DNA from: CALOBA01 sp942491465
GTDB taxonomy: Bacteria; Pseudomonadota; Gammaproteobacteria; Chromatiales; Chromatiaceae
Direction: 5' to 3'
Assembly (NCBI GenBank): GCA_942491465.1
Contig: CALOBA010000058.1
Span: 1 to 45,608 of the forward strand
Length of the DNA: 45,608 bases
The notes under the pieces were generated by a model that had not been told where the DNA came from, did no database searches, and worked only from the letters and a program-made list of their open reading frames with translations. Within the stretch, counting starts at the first letter, position 1; each line of letters starts with the position of its first letter. The translations under genes and the position numbers were made by a program. This document shows positions 32,728 to 41,744 of this stretch, in pieces.

Positions 32728-35145
32728 TTACTCAGCAATCAACTTGCCGGGTACCTCCCGCGGGACTCCGATGGGTTCCGCGATGGGCAAATAGACGGCA
32801 ACCTCGGTGCCGATACCGGGAATGGAATCGATCTCGATGCAGCCGCCGTGGTTCTGCAGGATGCGCCTGGAGATGGACAGACCCAGCCCGGTCCCCCCAT
32901 CGTCGGTCCGCGTCGTGAAGAACGGATCAAAGATGCTGGCGAGGTCGTCGGGCTCGATGCCCTTGCCCTGATCCACGATCTCGACCCGCAGCCGTTTGTC
33001 ATCGGGCACCATCTCGGCCCTGATCCAGACCCTGGTGCTGCGATCCGGCAGCGCCTGTAAGGCATTCAGCAGCAGATTGACGAAGACCTGCTCCAACTGC
33101 TGCGCATTGCCGGTCAACCGCGGCAGATCTTCGGGAATCAGCAGTTCGCAGTCGTCGGTATGTTTCTGAATCTCATGCTGCAGAATGGAATAGGCGGAAT
33201 GCAGCACCTTGGCGAGATTGACCCGATCCGCGTAATCTCCGGGATCGTGCCGCGCCATCCGTTTCAGGTTCGCAACAATGCCCTGGATGCGCTGGGTGTT
33301 GCGCAATAGGTCCGTGAGCATCCGCGGCAGCCCGTCGATCGCCTGGACTACGGATACGCCGCCGATCAAGAAATCGCCCCGGGCCGCGCGTTCTCGACGC
33401 AGGATCGGCACGATGTCGGCGAAGCTGCGCTGCAACAGCGTGGCATTGAACTGGATGGCGTTGTTGGGGTTGTTGACCTCATGGGCGACGCTGGCCGACA
33501 GCACACCGAGTGTTGCAAGGCGTGCGCTGCGAATCGCCTGCGCTTCCAACAGACGACGCTCGGTGACATCGGTGGCGATGACCAGCGCGCTGTTGAGCGA
33601 ACGCTCGCTGTGCAGCGGCACGATGCGCACCTCCCAATAGCTGGAGTCCGTCTCGGAATACTGGAAGTGCTCCGCCTCACCACCGGCGAGGACCGCCTGC
33701 AAGGCATTGCGGTACCATTTTCGCAGGCCCTTCGGCAAGAGTTTGCTGGAATTTCGGCCCACGGCACTCTGGTCCGTTGCCTTCGGCCAAGGTCGATTGA
33801 CCATGATGATCCGGCCGCGGCCGTTAACGGTCATGATGATGTCCGGTGACTGGCTGAACAGCACGCGCAGTTGTTGCTCCGAGGCACGCAGTTCCTGCTC
33901 AACGCCCAATCGCGCCTGCGCCTGCCGGCGCAGCGAATACACGAACATCACCGTCAACAGCGTCACGGCCAGGCAGCCAGCGAACAGGATCCATGGGCCA
34001 TCGCGCAGACCGACAGCGCTGCGATAGCGGGCCGTCGGCGCACAGGTGGCCGACCACTGCCGATCCGCCACGGCAAAGCGCGCGGTCACGCGGCGGGCGT
34101 CAGGAACGCTCCACTGCCGTTTCACACCTTGCGTCGACGGCTCCCGCGCATCGAGACGGCTGCTGTAGAAGTTGAGAAATTCCTCTCCCGCCGGCGCCGA
34201 GAGATCACGCAGCACACATTCGACGCCGCGCGGTTGGAGCCGACTCACTGCGCTTTCGGCCAGATCGGCGAGATCGACCAGGCCGACGACGACACCCAGA
34301 ACCGAACCGGCCCCGGCGGCGGACACAGCGGGCGACACCCCCTCGCCAGCCGCTGTACGCGGGAGCACGGGGGCAACCACAAAGATGCCATTGCGTCCAC
34401 GCTCTGGTCCCATTGGAACACGGGGACTGATGACGGTCTGCCGGGTCGCGGTCGCGCGCCCGATCAGGGCGCCGATGCTTGGGTCCGGCACTGGATCAGG
34501 CAGTGGATCAGGCAGTTGGTCCGACGCTGGCAGCGCGGCGGCATCCGCCGCAAGCGGATGATGCAGGCTGCTCGGCGGCGGCACACCGGGGGCCGCCGGG
34601 CTGAGCGTTGCCATGCTCGGCTGGAGATCATCTCCGTTGCTGACCCGGGGCACCCATTCCAGACGACGGATCGCCGGACGCCGCTCAAGCAACAAATCCG
34701 CGAACAAGCGAAACTCACTACGTCCGACATCGCTGTCGACGCGCAAGAGATCGACCACGGACTGAACCGCATCCAGGGTATCCTCTACCCCTGCTTCCAG
34801 CGCCCGGTTACGGTCATGGGAGACCCACTCGAATTCCATGCGTTGGTGATCGGTCACCTGCAGCCAAACCACCAATGCGACGACGACGGACATAAAGACG
34901 CCCGCGAACAGCAACGCCGCGATCTGCAACGAACCGCCCGCAAGCGACCACAGACGCCGTGGCCCGGCAAAGCAAGCGGCAGCCATTCGAGCCATGCCGG
35001 CACGCGCGCGGGGCCGGATAAGGGAACGACCTACCAGCGGCAATCGCCACCAACGATGTGCCGACGCCGCTTGACGATGAAATGCGGAGCCGCGCCGCGC
35101 CATGGACATCAGGAGGATGCGCGCGGCGTCGCTAGCCCTGTCCAT
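32728..35145 (-). CDS. CHASE-domain PAS sensor histidine kinase
   Basis: An 805-aa inner-membrane kinase. A membrane segment (about residues 75-95, AALLFAGVFMSVVVALVVWL) precedes a periplasmic CHASE domain (EDTLDAVQSVVDLLRVDS...; RRLEWVPRVSNG). That domain contains an odd Asp-Pro run (LPDPLPDPVPDP). A second membrane segment (LFAGCLAVTLLTVMFVYSL) is followed by PAS (QSPDIIMTVNGRGRIIMVN), the H box (SASVAHEVNNPNNAIQFN) and a HATPase (FFTTRTDDGGTGLGLSISR). It senses a small ligand in the periplasm and should phosphorylate the sigma-54 regulator encoded next. No Shine-Dalgarno is seen at ATG 35145; ATG 35109 is an alternative. Confidence 0.9.
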   Translation of the reverse strand: MDRASDAARILLMSMARRGSAFHRQAASAHRWWRLPLVGRSLIRPRARAGMARMAAACFAGPRRLWSLAGGSLQIAALLFAGVFMSVVVALVVWLQVTDHQRMEFEWVSHDRNRALEAGVEDTLDAVQSVVDLLRVDSDVGRSEFRLFADLLLERRPAIRRLEWVPRVSNGDDLQPSMATLSPAAPGVPPPSSLHHPLAADAAALPASDQLPDPLPDPVPDPSIGALIGRATATRQTVISPRVPMGPERGRNGIFVVAPVLPRTAAGEGVSPAVSAAGAGSVLGVVVGLVDLADLAESAVSRLQPRGVECVLRDLSAPAGEEFLNFYSSRLDAREPSTQGVKRQWSVPDARRVTARFAVADRQWSATCAPTARYRSAVGLRDGPWILFAGCLAVTLLTVMFVYSLRRQAQARLGVEQELRASEQQLRVLFSQSPDIIMTVNGRGRIIMVNRPWPKATDQSAVGRNSSKLLPKGLRKWYRNALQAVLAGGEAEHFQYSETDSSYWEVRIVPLHSERSLNSALVIATDVTERRLLEAQAIRSARLATLGVLSASVAHEVNNPNNAIQFNATLLQRSFADIVPILRRERAARGDFLIGGVSVVQAIDGLPRMLTDLLRNTQRIQGIVANLKRMARHDPGDYADRVNLAKVLHSAYSILQHEIQKHTDDCELLIPEDLPRLTGNAQQLEQVFVNLLLNALQALPDRSTRVWIRAEMVPDDKRLRVEIVDQGKGIEPDDLASIFDPFFTTRTDDGGTGLGLSISRRILQNHGGCIEIDSIPGIGTEVAVYLPIAEPIGVPREVPGKLIAE

Positions 35146-35575
35146 CGTGAAATCGTGAAGTCGCGATAGGAAACATCACGCATCTTGTAACATAGTCGTA
35201 ACCGGCGAACCAATCTCCGCCCCCGGATGCTCACTTTGATCCGTGTCGGCCTGGGGGCCGACACTCCCGGGTCGACACGCTCGCCGTGGACCACAGTGCT
35301 CCGTATCTCCCCGGGTCGATCCTGAAGGACGATGAGGTTGCGGTTGAATTTCTTGTCATTCGTCGAAATATCCCAACATCGGCCCGGGTCTCGACCGCTC
35401 AGCGCGCCGGCCAGTTCGCCGAAACCGCCCTCAGACAGTTGCTTCGGCCTACCTCCACATTTTGTAGCGGATTCCTTCCATGGAGGCTTCGTCTCTGCTA
35501 CTCACGATCAGCACCAAACATGGGCTCGCTAGAGCGGCGGCAGCGCGCCGCGCCATTACGATCCAAAGGAAACTT
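35146..35575. other. Divergent intergenic region between the CHASE kinase and egtD-like genes
   Basis: No gene is seen. It has a TTCACGAT direct repeat at 35147-35162 (minus) near the kinase start, a diverged copy of the GTCGGCCTGGGGGCCGAC repeat (35236-35275), and a weak promoter-like TTGAAT (35344) with AATATC about 17 bp on, towards the egtD-like gene. The divergent layout would suit control of both directions by the sigma-54 regulator, but no -24/-12 element was found. Confidence 0.4.
35236..35275. repeat. Dispersed repeat, diverged copy of the 27420 palindrome
   Basis: GATCCGTGTCGGCCTGGGGG followed by CCGACACTCCCGGGTCGAC matches 27422-27458 apart from a few substitutions; both centre on a GTCGGCCTGGNGGCCGAC palindrome. 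Confidence 0.65.
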
Positions 35576-36628
35576 ATGAAGATGCGCGACCAAACCGCCT
35601 CGACGGGCCGTTCCAGCGAGACCTCTACGCGGCAAACCGACGCCGACGATGCAACGGCGCAGGTCCATTTCCACGACCTGCATCCGGCGGCGGCGGACAT
35701 GCGCGCGGATGTGCACCAGGGCCTGGCGCTGCCGCAAAAGCGCCTGTCGCCGAAATATTTCTACGACGCCCATGGGTCGCACCTGTTCGATGCCATCTGC
35801 GAGCTGCCCGAGTACTACCCCACCCGCACCGAAATCGACATCTTGCGCCGCCATGGGGCGGCCATGGCCGAGCGTCTCGGGCGTGACGCGCTGCTGGTGG
35901 AGTTGGGCAGCGGCAGCAGCCTGAAGATTCGCGTCCTGCTGGAGGCGCTCCGGCCCGCGGTCTACATGCCGGTGGATATCTCCAAGGACCATCTGCTGCA
36001 ATCCGCCGGAGCCCTGGCCGCGACCTTCCCGTCGCTGCAGGTGCATGCCGTCTGCGCCGACTACTCGGTGCCCTTCCCGCTGCCGGTGGACGACCATGAG
36101 CATCCACGCGCGGCCTTCTTTCCGGGGTCGTCCGTCGGCAACTTCGAGCCGGCCGATGCCGAGCGCTTCCTGCGCCGGGTGGGCGATCTGTTGGGCTCGG
36201 GGGGACGCCTGCTGGTTGGTGTCGACCTGGTTAAGGAGCGCCAAGTCCTGGAGGCCGCCTACAACGATGCCGACGGCGTCACCGCAGACTTCAACCTGAA
36301 CCTGCTGGCCCACATCAATCGCGAGTTGGACGCCGACTTCGATCTGACCGGCTTCCGCCACAACGCTTGGTTCAACCCCGAGTTGAGCCGCATCGAGATG
36401 CATCTGGTCAGCACCCGGGAGCAGCAGGTGTCCGTCGCCGGGCACAGCTTCGCGTTTCGCGAAGGGGAGTCGATCCACACCGAATGCTCCTACAAGTACA
36501 GCGTTGAAGGCTTTCATCGCTTAGCCCGTCGCGCCGGCTTCGAGCCGGAGCAGGTATGGACGGACGCCGACGCCGACAGCGATCAGGCCCCGCTGTTTAG
36601 CGTGCACTGCCTGGTCTGGCGCGGATGA
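35576..36628 (+). CDS. EgtD-like L-histidine N-alpha-methyltransferase
   Basis: A 350-aa SAM-dependent enzyme of the EgtD family, which trimethylates the amino group of L-histidine to hercynine. Family marks: YFYDAHGSHLFDAICELPEY, the SAM loop LVELGSGSSLKIRVLLEAL, PVDISKDHL, FFPGSSVGNF (the histidine-binding Asn), and WFNPELSRIEMHL plus HTECSYKYS. The Met of IEM and the Glu/Ser of HTECS match the residues that set histidine preference in the mycobacterial enzyme. It has ~30 extra N-terminal residues. ATG 35576 follows AAAGGA. It overlaps the next gene by 4 nt. The usual partner egtB is not in the window, so it may not make ergothioneine. A changed substrate cannot be excluded. Confidence 0.9.
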   Translation: MKMRDQTASTGRSSETSTRQTDADDATAQVHFHDLHPAAADMRADVHQGLALPQKRLSPKYFYDAHGSHLFDAICELPEYYPTRTEIDILRRHGAAMAERLGRDALLVELGSGSSLKIRVLLEALRPAVYMPVDISKDHLLQSAGALAATFPSLQVHAVCADYSVPFPLPVDDHEHPRAAFFPGSSVGNFEPADAERFLRRVGDLLGSGGRLLVGVDLVKERQVLEAAYNDADGVTADFNLNLLAHINRELDADFDLTGFRHNAWFNPELSRIEMHLVSTREQQVSVAGHSFAFREGESIHTECSYKYSVEGFHRLARRAGFEPEQVWTDADADSDQAPLFSVHCLVWRG

Positions 36629-37644
36629 CCCCGCCCCACGAGACCGCCCAATCCAGCCCCAAGCTGGTCGGCGAAAACGCGCGCCGCAGCGATGTGGATC
36701 AACCCTGGGAGCAGGACAACCAGGCCTGGTGGGACTGGTATCTGACGCTCGCCGACAATGGCGATGATCCGGTTGGAAAACTGCGCGACGCCGACCCGCT
36801 GCCGACGGTCCCAGCCATCGACGAGGCGGCCGTCGCCGAAGAGTTGCGCACGTTGTATTCCGTGTCGCCCACCGAGCAGGCGTTCTTTCGCAACAACGGG
36901 TTCATCAAGCTGCGCGGCGTGCTCTCGCCGGCGGCGGCCCTGCACCTTCGGCAAGCGCTCGTCGAACTGCTCAGTGCCACCTTTGACACCGTCCTCGACG
37001 GCGGCACCGTGGAGCGCTTTCTCAGTGTGGAGTTGGCGTGGCTGCACCATCGACTGCTGCGCGAGTATGTGCTGAGCCCCCGCATTGCGAAGATCGCCGC
37101 CGACCTGCTCGACGTGCCGAGCGTGCGCCTCTACCACGACAACGCCATGACCAAGGAGCCCGGCTGCGGGCGCACCCCGTGGCACTACGACGACCATCAC
37201 TTTCCGTTGGCCACCCAGGACGTGGTGACGGCCTGGATCCCGGCGCAGCCCATCTCCCCGGCGATGGGGCCCCTGGCCTTCGCCCGGCCGATCGACGTCT
37301 ACAAGCTCGTCGAAGGCATCGCCTTCAACAAGTTCGACACCAGCTACGACCGTCATGTGGCCCGGGTCTTCCGCGACCATGCTGTGGCTGTGGACGACGC
37401 GCCCTTCGAGATCGGCGAGGTCAGCTTCCACCACAATCTCTGCTTCCACACGGCCGCGGCGAATCGCACGCGGCAAAGCCGCATCGTCCTGGCCAACACC
37501 TACTATGCCGACGGCGCGCGCGTCGTCGATGCACCGACCATGGTGTCCGGGGATTGGCAGAAGTTCATACCCGATACGCAACCCGGCGACATCGCCGCCA
37601 GCGCACTGAACCCGGTCTGCTGGCCGGCGGAGCTAGGTCCCTAG
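36625..37644 (+). CDS. PhyH-type Fe(II)/2-oxoglutarate dioxygenase
   Basis: A 339-aa protein of the phytanoyl-CoA dioxygenase family. The iron motif H-x-D is in TPWHYDDHHFPL (about residue 187), the second His is in CFHTAAANRT (about 275) with the 2-oxoglutarate Arg downstream (SRIVLANTYY). The N-terminal ~70 residues (WDWYLTLADNGDDP) are an extra region. PhyH-family enzymes hydroxylate small metabolites. ATGA overlap with the egtD-like gene implies coupled translation and a shared pathway, so a methylated histidine is a plausible substrate. Its TAG stop lies in the CTAG end of the palindromic element at 37641. Confidence 0.88.
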   Translation: MTPPHETAQSSPKLVGENARRSDVDQPWEQDNQAWWDWYLTLADNGDDPVGKLRDADPLPTVPAIDEAAVAEELRTLYSVSPTEQAFFRNNGFIKLRGVLSPAAALHLRQALVELLSATFDTVLDGGTVERFLSVELAWLHHRLLREYVLSPRIAKIAADLLDVPSVRLYHDNAMTKEPGCGRTPWHYDDHHFPLATQDVVTAWIPAQPISPAMGPLAFARPIDVYKLVEGIAFNKFDTSYDRHVARVFRDHAVAVDDAPFEIGEVSFHHNLCFHTAAANRTRQSRIVLANTYYADGARVVDAPTMVSGDWQKFIPDTQPGDIAASALNPVCWPAELGP

Positions 37645-37795
37645 TGCACCGCTGCGGAAGTCCCAAGACCGCCGGCATGCCCAATTGGCGCTGTGGGAGC
37701 GACTTGCAGTCGCGACTTCCGCGTCGCGGCGGTCGCGATTGCAAATCGCTCCCACAGCTGCGGGCGGTCTCGGAATCTTCGCGGCAAAGTACTAG
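37641..37795 (-). repeat. 155-bp CTAG-ended palindromic (MITE-like) element, copy 2 (inverted)
   Basis: The inverse complement of 19028-19182, same length, 2 differences. It begins with the CTAG that contains the stop codon of the PhyH gene and ends CTAG at 37792-37795. It separates the egtD-phyH pair from the downstream methyltransferase genes. Confidence 0.9.
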
Positions 37796-37940
37796 ATAGA
37801 GCAGTTGACCGCGCCGGGTTGTATGCAAGCATCCGACTTTCCAGCAGTTCAGCGGCAACTCGAGACTCACCCATTTGGTGAGGGGCGCTACGGTCGCCAG
37901 GGCACGCCCCGCGAGGCGCCCCGCTGCGTTACAACTCGTT

Positions 37941-37959
37941 GGAATAGGATAACTATTCC
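37941..37959. promoter_or_regulatory. Dyad GGAATAG-5-CTATTCC upstream of the methyltransferase operon
   Basis: A perfect 7-bp inverted repeat with 5-bp spacer (GGAATAGGATAACTATTCC), about 77 bp before the start at 38036, in a locally AT-rich spot. The shape is that of an operator for a dimeric regulator. Confidence 0.5.
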
Positions 37960-38035
37960 GCCCCCTTGTGCCGTGCTGGCCACCTCGCGGGACGCACCCT
38001 GACAACCGTCCAACTACTCCATCTAGGATCAACCC

Positions 38036-38872
38036 ATGTCTGACACCTTCGAGCGTAGCTGCGAGCATTGGAGCGAGGCCGGCCGGGCCGAGATGGAGGC
38101 CTTCTATGCCCTGGCGACGGTCGACTATCGCCACCTTGCCGAGGCCATGGACTGGAAGGCCTGGCTGCAAGCACGGCAGCAACAGGCGGGGGATCGCCCA
38201 CTGCGTCTGCTGGACGTCGCCTGTGGCTCGGGCAAGTTCCCCAGCGCCTTGGTCCGGCACGCCGACGTCGCCGCGGCGGCGATCCAACCCGTCGACTACG
38301 CACTGCTCGACCCCGCCGAGTTCTCCGTCGCCGAGGCGCGCCGCGCCCTGGCCCCGCCCTTTGTCCCGGGCCGGGAGTATGTCTCGACCCTGCAGGCACT
38401 CGATTGCCAGCGAGGGGCCTTCGATATCGTCTGGGCCACGCATGCCCTCTATGCCCTGCCGGCGGAGGAGTTACAGGCGGGCCTGGAGCGCTTTGTACAG
38501 GCCACCGGCGACATCGGCTTCATCGCCCATGCCAGTGCCGATGCGCACTATCTGCGCTTCTATCGCCACTATCTCGACGCCTTTCGCGACGGCCAAGGCA
38601 CCCCCTACACCACGGCCGAGCAGATCATCGCCACCCTGCGACAAATGGGTGCGACGGTCGAGACGCGGGAGATCAACTATGCGAACGGCGCCCCCGCGGC
38701 ACAGTGGCAACAGGTCGAGGGCTACCTACAGCGCTGCGTGTTCGATGATTCCATCAGCTTGCAGCAACTGTTGGACCACCCCATCACCGGCGACTACCTG
38801 GCGACCTGCCGGCACGATGATGCGTGGCGATTCGCACAGCGGGTGCAGCTGATCTTTATTCGAGCCAGTTAG
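38036..38872 (+). CDS. Class I SAM-dependent methyltransferase
   Basis: A 278-aa methyltransferase with motif I LRLLDVACGSGKFPSAL (about residue 62) and an acidic strand end (YALLDPAEFSV). The substrate region (ADAHYLRFYRHYLDAF) is not recognised. ATG 38036 has TAGGAT upstream. It is followed after 11 bp by the MFS transporter gene, so the methylated product may be the exported compound. Confidence 0.85.
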   Translation: MSDTFERSCEHWSEAGRAEMEAFYALATVDYRHLAEAMDWKAWLQARQQQAGDRPLRLLDVACGSGKFPSALVRHADVAAAAIQPVDYALLDPAEFSVAEARRALAPPFVPGREYVSTLQALDCQRGAFDIVWATHALYALPAEELQAGLERFVQATGDIGFIAHASADAHYLRFYRHYLDAFRDGQGTPYTTAEQIIATLRQMGATVETREINYANGAPAAQWQQVEGYLQRCVFDDSISLQQLLDHPITGDYLATCRHDDAWRFAQRVQLIFIRAS

Positions 38873-38883
38873 AAACTGCCCGC

Positions 38884-40152
38884 GTGCCGCTGCTCCCCCG
38901 CCCATGTCGGCAACCAGCAGGGCGAGCGGGGGCAGCACAGGCGCTGGGCTTCGGTCTGCTGCTGACGTTCAGCTCCAGCATCGGCCAGACCTACTTCATT
39001 GCGTTGTTCGCCGGTGCGCTGCGGGCGGATCTCGACCTGAGTCACGGCGCCTTCGGCGGGTTGTACACCCTCGCCACACTCGCGAGCGCCCTGATACTGG
39101 TATGGCTCGGCAAGACAGCGGATCGGGTCGATGCCGCCGTGCTCGCAGCCCTGACCTTGTCGTCGCTGGCAGGCTCCGCACTGTTGTTGGCGGGGGCCGA
39201 GTCGGTGCTTTGGCTAGGTGTCGGGCTGTTCGGTCTGCGCCTGTTCGGGCAAGGCATGTCGAGTCATCTGGCGATGACCTTCGTCGCCCGGTGGTTTGTC
39301 CGCCAGCGGGGCCGGGCCCTGGGTCTTGTCTTCCTCGGCTATCCGGCCGGCGAAGCCGTGTTTCCGATGTTGATGGCCCTGCTGCTCGGGCAGTTCATGT
39401 GGCGCGAGATTTGGGTCGGCATCGCCATCGCCGTTGGCTTGATTTTGATGCCGGTCATGCTCTGGATAGGGCGCGGGATGCGCAGGCACGGCCTGGTCGG
39501 AATGCCGGCTCAGGGCCCGTCCGCAGCACGCCCCCGGGACCAGTCTTGGACACGCGCGGACGTCTTGCATGACGCCCGCTTCTACGGATTGCTGCCGGGG
39601 CTGTTGGCAGCCCCGTTCGTCATCACCGGAGTGTTGTTTCACCAGGTGCATCTGGTCGAGATCAAGGCCTGGACGCTGTCGGGCTTTGCCGCCTGCTATC
39701 CGCTCTACGCCGCGAGCGCAACGGCAGTCGCGCTCGTCTGCGGCTGGCTCATCGATCGCCACGGGGCAATACGACTCCTGCCGTTCTACCTGCTGCCGCT
39801 GGCGGCTGGACTGGCGTTGCTGAGCATCGGCGATTCCATCGCCACGGCCGCCGGGTTGATGGCCTTGATGGGTGCAACCGCAGGCGCTGCTGCGATCTTG
39901 TTCGGGGCGGTCTGGGCACAGCTGTATGGAACATCACACTTGGGCGCGATTCGTGCCCTGGCCGTGGCCTTGCAGGTCTTGGCAACGGCGCTCGCGCCGG
40001 CAACCTTGGGTTGGCTCATCGACCAGGGTATCGGCTTGGATCGACAGGCACCGCTGCTGTCGCTGTTGGTCTGTGCCTGCGCGCTGGGCCTTGCGGTGCT
40101 GCTGCCGAGCTTGTTGCGCGATCACGCGCCACCAGCGCCGCCACCGACCTAA
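38884..40152 (+). CDS. MFS transporter
   Basis: A 422-aa inner-membrane protein with about 12 membrane segments, including an MFS loop-2/3 region (LVWLGKTADRVDAAV) and the second-half mirror (CGWLIDRHGAIRLL). The overall look is of the OxlT/monocarboxylate branch (GYPAGEAVFPMLMAL). GTG 38884 was preferred as it lies just after the methyltransferase stop; the ribosome site is weak. The substrate is unknown; its place suggests export or import of the cluster's product. Confidence 0.88.
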   Translation: MPLLPRPCRQPAGRAGAAQALGFGLLLTFSSSIGQTYFIALFAGALRADLDLSHGAFGGLYTLATLASALILVWLGKTADRVDAAVLAALTLSSLAGSALLLAGAESVLWLGVGLFGLRLFGQGMSSHLAMTFVARWFVRQRGRALGLVFLGYPAGEAVFPMLMALLLGQFMWREIWVGIAIAVGLILMPVMLWIGRGMRRHGLVGMPAQGPSAARPRDQSWTRADVLHDARFYGLLPGLLAAPFVITGVLFHQVHLVEIKAWTLSGFAACYPLYAASATAVALVCGWLIDRHGAIRLLPFYLLPLAAGLALLSIGDSIATAAGLMALMGATAGAAAILFGAVWAQLYGTSHLGAIRALAVALQVLATALAPATLGWLIDQGIGLDRQAPLLSLLVCACALGLAVLLPSLLRDHAPPAPPPT

Positions 40153-40192
40153 GGCGCCTGGCTTCTCAACTCTTATTCACGGACTCCAAACC

Positions 40193-41095
40193 ATGCAGCA
40201 AGTCATCAATGTCGATACGCCCTGGTCGCAGCGCCTGCAGCGGGGTGAGCGGCCCAGCCGTGCCGAGCTGCGCGAGCATCTGCTCGAGGTACACCGCCAG
40301 CACCCGGGCTTCACGGAGGCCTGCGCCGCGCGCTGTCGCGACGCAAGCGGTCGCAACAGTTATGAATGGCTGGCCGAGGTCGTAGATCCCATCGAACATC
40401 GAACCCTGTTGGACTTGGCCTGCGGCAGCGGTGTCCTGACGGCGCTGTGCCATGAGCGCTTCGCGGGGCGGGTCGCCTTGATCGGTGTCGACATGAGCGC
40501 CGACGAGTTGGCGTTGGCGCGCAAGCGTGTGCCGGACCCGGCCGTGGTGCTGCATTGCGGCATGGCGCAGGAGATGGGGTTCATCGCCGATCACAGCATC
40601 GATGTGGTGATCTGCCACTGGGCCTTGACCTTGATGGACCCGATCGAGCGTGTCCTGGCGGAGCTGCGGCGCGTGCTGCGCCCCAACGGCATCCTGGCCG
40701 CAATCATCGATGGCGAGTTGTCCACGGCCTCCGGTTACGATGAACTGCACCACCTGATCTATGGCTGGGTGCAACGTGAGTATCCCGGCTACGGTGAGAT
40801 CGATCTGGGTGATCAACGCGTGCGCACCACCGCCGCGCTGGCAGAGTTGGTGGCGAACAGCTTCCCCGGCGCCGACATCCGCATCGAACCGGCAGTGGTG
40901 GATCAGATCGGGGCCCCGGATGCGCTGGCCCGAGAGGCTGCGGGGTTCTTTTATGCCGCCTTCCTGCTGTCGCCAACCTCCCGCAGCCGGATGCTGCGCG
41001 AGATCGCGTCTCTGTTCGCACATGAAGGCCGCGATGGCCTGGGCCGCTTCTCGATGCCCATCAATCGCCTCGTCGTACGATTGCCGCCGGCCTGA
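40193..41095 (+). CDS. Class I SAM-dependent methyltransferase (UbiE/Methyltransf_11 type)
   Basis: A 300-aa methyltransferase with motif I TLLDLACGSGVLTALCHE, an acidic residue at the end of strand 2 (LIGVDMSADELALARKR) and motif II/III VICHWALTLMDPIERVLAE and LRRVLRPNGILAAIIDGEL. The N-terminal helical region and the C-terminus are not recognised. It is 40 bp after the MFS gene on the same strand; together with 38036 the locus has three methyltransferases. Confidence 0.88.
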   Translation: MQQVINVDTPWSQRLQRGERPSRAELREHLLEVHRQHPGFTEACAARCRDASGRNSYEWLAEVVDPIEHRTLLDLACGSGVLTALCHERFAGRVALIGVDMSADELALARKRVPDPAVVLHCGMAQEMGFIADHSIDVVICHWALTLMDPIERVLAELRRVLRPNGILAAIIDGELSTASGYDELHHLIYGWVQREYPGYGEIDLGDQRVRTTAALAELVANSFPGADIRIEPAVVDQIGAPDALAREAAGFFYAAFLLSPTSRSRMLREIASLFAHEGRDGLGRFSMPINRLVVRLPPA

Positions 41096-41427
41096 CCCAT
41101 GAGTTCCATCATTGCCAGCAGCAAACACCCGGAGCGTCGCGTCGGACGCATCGATCCCGCATCGGCGTTTCATTGCACGCGGCCTCGATGATAAATCCGA
41201 TACCGCTCGCAACGCCCGCTCTGGGTTGCCTTGCCGCGGCTCGACGAGATGCGGCGTGCCAGCCGATATCCGAGGCTCAAGGCCGTTCTTCAGCCGGCAT
41301 TCGGCGCGCTTGCGTTGTAAGATCGCGGTAACCGATTCCTGAGTAGTTGAGCTGGTCAACCTCGCGGTGGCGATCTACATCACCCGGCTTTTGCCCGGCG
41401 CCTTGGCCAAGGGCTTCGTCGGATACC
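41096..41427. other. Gene-free stretch
   Basis: No gene or repeat stands out here. The last part (about 41348-41427) reads as a hydrophobic protein-like frame (LVNLAVAIYITRLLPGALAK) that may belong to the broken gene downstream. Confidence 0.4.
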
Positions 41428-41628
41428 AATATCGCCAAGAACCGCTTCGTGAGCTTCTTCCTTTCGCTGGCGCGCACTATCCCGGTGGACCCGACCAGCC
41501 CGCTGTCCACCCGCACCCTGATCAACGTTATCCGGGGCGGCGAGACACCGGTGATCTTCCCGGAGGGACGGATCACGGTGACCGGTGCGCTGATGAAGAT
41601 CTTCGAAGGCCCCGACATGGAGTACGCC
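41428..41628 (+). pseudogene. Fragment of a PlsC/Aas-type acyltransferase
   Basis: The frame from 41428 reads IAKNRFVSFFLSLARTIPVD, then PLSTRTLINVIRGGETPVIF and PEGRITVTGALMKIFEGPDM, which is the block III region of lysophospholipid acyltransferases such as Aas. Both the HxxxxD block upstream and the rest of the protein are missing, so it is a remnant. It ends about 115 bp before the symporter gene. Confidence 0.75.
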
Positions 41629-41744
41629 TGCGCTGAATGTCGTCACGGATGCGATATGGCATCATGCCCGCCGCATCGGACCGTCGCCTGCGCCGCAGAG
41701 CGACGGCGCAACGATCCGCCATCCAATCCACGAGGCCAAAGACT

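Noticed and set aside
35576..41095. Ergothioneine biosynthesis cluster.
   Set aside because: Only the EgtD-like gene is present; egtB, egtC and egtE are absent from the window and the other genes do not belong to that pathway.
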